From positions 134,375,240 to 134,439,239 of the forward strand of contig CM077013.1 in NCBI GenBank assembly GCA_039090855.1: 64,000 bases of DNA, in the 5' to 3' direction. The position numbers were made by a program, and so were the translations under genes. Shown in pieces: positions 61,629 to 64,000 of this stretch. Each line of letters opens with the position of its first letter. Position 1 is the stretch's first letter. The notes under the pieces were generated by a model that had not been told where the DNA came from, ran no database searches, and saw only the letters and a list, made by a program, of their open reading frames with translations. This DNA comes from Macrothele yani. Lineage: Eukaryota; Arthropoda; Arachnida; Araneae; Macrothelidae.

Positions 61629-62814
61629 TAGAGATGAGTTCAGGCTCAATTTTAGGAGAGAGCCCAGGCCCGGCCCGCTTTCTTTGATTACATGCATTTG
61701 CTGAGCCCGGGCCCGGATTCTTGGAAAAATTTGCTTATCAAGGCTTGCATTTATGCATTATACACTGGCCAAAGATATGGCCCAAGTAAGGATTAGTTTA
61801 AAAAGTTTAGTTCAGTTAATCCACTTCACAATATTAATATGTTTTTAGAAATACTACGCATAAAGCCAAATGTTCTAAAATGTGGATCTGAAAATAAATA
61901 AATAATCAACGTGCCGTTAGACCGTATCAAAAGAATCAGTAATTTTGGTAAAAGCTGAAGAAAAAGAAAATCGTTTAGAAACAAAAAAATTCATTCGTTA
62001 TTTCTTTTTGATTTCTAAATTTACTTTTATTTTGAATAAATTGCATTATAAAACATACAACGCAGTACAGACAGTTGCAAGTGTTTGCAATTTTGACTCT
62101 AGAAAACTAATCTTTGCAATATAGTTTACATATATGCTAATTGGTAAAGGTAGTTTAGAGTGATGTAGTAGAATATAAAAAAAAGCATGTAGGGGAAATT
62201 ACCAAAATAAAAAAAAAAAAGAACGTAAAAGCATTCCAGACCAGATTATTCTGCATTTTGTAACATTAACAAAGCTTTGCGCTTAATAGCATAATAATCG
62301 CAATATTATCATCTGTGTGTGCAGTTTCCAGATCAAGTTATCATGAAAAGAGAGAGAGAATTGCATCTAATGACACAGCGCTTCGACTTGATCTTTTCTC
62401 TAAAACTCGACCTGCTGCACTAACAACCAACGTCACCCCAAAAATCGCGGGAGTGAGGAAATTTTAAAAAATAAATAACAATACTTCTAACTGCACAATT
62501 TTTGGAAATTAATACATCATTGTCAAGATAAGATTCTTGATTTTTAATAAAATACAAAAAATGGGAATGTGATTTTTTCCCAGTTTTTCGATACCAGACC
62601 TCCTTAAACTAATCTTTGCTTGGTCCATAGCTTTGGACACTGCAAGTCTTGCTAAGCAAAATTTGTCTTGCAATGACAGCTAGCTCAGGAAATTGAAAAT
62701 CCTTCCACCATGTTAACAAATGCACAATGAAATTCAACATTGTAACTACGGAAAAACCCAGGCTCGGGTTTTTCCGTAGTTAATGAATTCTGAGTCCGTC
62801 CGAGCTCATCTCTA
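61629..62814. mobile_element. Second hAT-like non-autonomous element, nested
   Basis: Ends TAGAGATGAGTTCAGGCTC (61629) and the complement ending GAGCTCATCTCTA (62814) are inverted. They are flanked by TTCGAGAA (61621-61628) and ATCGAGAA (62815-62822), an 8-bp TSD with one mismatch. Subterminal GCCCGGGCCCGG-type sequence is typical of this hAT group. The interior (1.2 kb) is AT-rich, without transposase. Confidence 0.85.
62744..62781. repeat. 16-bp perfect inverted repeat near the right end of the nested hAT
   Basis: AACTACGGAAAAACCC and its exact complement are separated by AGGCTC. It lies about 35 bp from the element's right terminus and may be a subterminal hairpin. Confidence 0.93.
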
Positions 62815-62822
62815 ATCGAGAA

Positions 62823-63690
62823 CAGTTTGCCACCACTTTGAATGCTGCAAATATATTTGTAACACAGTATGCTAGAAGAAAGGGCCGAGATTGATAGCTC
62901 TCTTGAAAACATCGTAATAGAAACTGAACTAAAGAAGAAAAAAAGTAAAAAACTATAAAAAAAATGCCAGGAAAGGTTGCAAGACATCAAAATGTTGCTT
63001 CAACTTCTGAAGATACTTTTCGCATTTCAGTGTTCTATTATGTATTAGAGAAGATAATTCAAACAATGGACAACAGATTTATCCACCATAAGTCCGTGTA
63101 CTTGGATCTTTAAGGGTTTGATCCCAAACGATTTACCGAATACGAATCACTACCACTGAATGCCTTAGACAGAATCTGTGAAATTATTCCTTCAGTTGAT
63201 ATGGGAAAGCTAAAAGAAGAATTACTCTCATTTGCAGGGATGTGGCCTCAGATTAGTAATCGATCTACTGTTCAAGATTATTCTAGGATATATGAGCTAG
63301 AAAAAGTTTGAGTAAGACTGATGATGACGATGATGATGGCGAAGAAGAGGAGGGGGACAAATCTGTTAAATGTACTGATGTGAAGGAGTGTAACTTTTGT
63401 ATTAAGTGCGTTTTTAAAGTGTTGATAGAATATAATATGTACTCCCTCCAATATACGGAATTATTTAAATTTACATACACCTGCTCTTACTCAAGTCTCA
63501 TGCGAGAGAGTGTTTTCGAAACTTAAAATAATTAAAACTCGTCTTCGGGCACGATTAACTAATGAACATTTTGAAGCTCTTGTCATGATGGCCACTAAGA
63601 AGGATGTTCTGAACTCAGTCGACAGCGAAGTTATCATAAACAGGTTGCGTGAAGGCAGCTCTGAAATGAGGCGGCTTCTTGCTTTTTAAA
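62823..63690 (+). pseudogene. hAT (ZMYM1-like) transposase C-terminal part with dimerisation domain
   Basis: After the nested element the reading resumes as FATTLNAANIFVTQYARRKG. Next come YLDLKGF-like text, FDPKRFTEYESLPLNALDRI, KEELLSFAGMWPQI, an acidic DDDDDDGEEEEGDKS stretch and LKVLIEYNMYSLQYTELFKF. The last block, VSCERVFSKLKIIKTRLRAR and NEHFEALVMMATKKDVL, is the hAT C-terminal dimerisation domain and contains the third catalytic Glu (C-E-R). It ends MRRLLAF-stop at 63690. Frame shifts near 62890, 63110 and 63500 interrupt it. Confidence 0.87.
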
Positions 63691-63715
63691 ATGAGGGCCA
63701 TAATCTAACAGTAGT

Positions 63716-64000
63716 ATTATGTTAGTCATCTTTGTGTTTTTCTCAGTCATATTTGTGTATCATTTGTGTTTTGTAATGTACCTGCAGATTTATTTGTAAT
63801 GTACCCGCAAATTATATGCATAACAAGAATGAATTTCACTCAATTCCCTGCAGATTTATTTGTAATGTACCCGCAAATTATATGCATAACAAGAATGAAT
63901 TTCACTCAATTCCATGCAGATTTATTTGTGATGTACCCGCAAATTATATGCATAACAACAATGAATTTCACTCAATTCCCTGTAGAATTATTTGTGATGT
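63716..64000. repeat. Tandem repeat, 66-bp units, running off the window
   Basis: CTGCAGATTTATTTGTAATG-type starts occur at 63782, 63848, 63914 and 63980, exactly 66 bp apart. Units carry GTACCCGCAAATTATATGCA and GAATGAATTTCACTCAATTC. They are nearly identical, and the array continues past the window end. It begins just after the hAT C-terminus. Confidence 0.95.

Larger units (their letters stand above)
58996..63690 (+). mobile_element. ZMYM1-like hAT transposon, multiply interrupted
   Basis: The left end CAGGGTCGACCTGACC at 58996 is followed by an inverted pair, CGGGATACCGGGACATATCCCGG, resembling hAT subterminal sequences. The transposase follows in pieces to its C-terminal dimerisation domain at 63530-63690. 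A right terminus matching the left was not found before the 66-bp array, so it may be lost. A SINE (60190-60382) and another hAT-like element (61629-62814) are inserted inside. Confidence 0.7.

Overview
The window looks like a stretch of a large, repeat-rich animal genome, most likely an arthropod. The evidence is the mix of elements: an RTE/BovB-type LINE, CR1/Jockey-like LINE ends, many Tc1, mariner and mariner-superfamily (DUF4817-type) transposons, hAT, Tigger/pogo and Helitron remnants, and tRNA-derived SINEs. Long A/T runs, microsatellites and minisatellites are frequent. I found no convincing host protein-coding gene. Almost every ORF over about 100 residues that I can identify comes from a transposon. 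All positions, termini and target-site duplications (TSDs) were read by eye; no database search was run.

Layout. 1-1080: minus-strand LINE end. 3.2-3.9 kb: two tandem arrays. 3.9-13.4 kb: a nested stack made of a mariner-superfamily shell, a TTAA-flanked piggyBac-like element, a hAT element with a perfect 8-bp TSD, and a head-to-head pair of 3.2-kb RTE-type LINEs forming a giant imperfect palindrome. 13.6-15.6 kb: CR1/Jockey-like LINE pieces split by a 149-bp tandem array. 15.7-18.1 kb: a Tigger relic, then a short Helitron with a tRNA-like sequence inside. 19.7-24.3 kb: mariner, a tandem block, a near-perfect 40-bp hairpin and a Tc1 element. 24.9-26.0 kb: a 39-bp minisatellite. 28.2-30.5 kb: a LINE RNase H fragment, a Tc1 relic and a 107-bp satellite derived from the Tc1 3' end. 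31.7-33.5 kb: another Tc1.

33.7-36.8 kb: a DUF4817-type transposon carrying a SINE (perfect TSD) and a probable solo LTR. 37.2-37.9 kb: a 5'-truncated LINE. 38.7-40.7 kb: a mariner interrupted by a SINE and by a second mariner. 41.3-42.5 kb: a second copy of the 149-bp family bounded by inverted repeats. 43.8-50.7 kb: a deleted DUF4817-type element, an 87-bp array split by a Tc1, a chimeric hAT/mariner unit, a Tc1, a maT-like fragment and the best-preserved Tc1. 52.4-55.7 kb: a mariner fragment, three SINEs, and a mariner broken by a 313-bp tandem duplication. 57.8-58.2 kb: two SINEs head to head. 59.0-63.7 kb: a ZMYM1-like hAT interrupted by a SINE and by another hAT-like element. A 66-bp array closes the window.

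The elements act on one another mainly as insertion targets. Several insertion orders can be read from exact TSDs. All recognised transposases and polyproteins carry stops, frameshifts, deletions or lost catalytic residues, so the window reads as a transposon graveyard with a few fairly young insertions.
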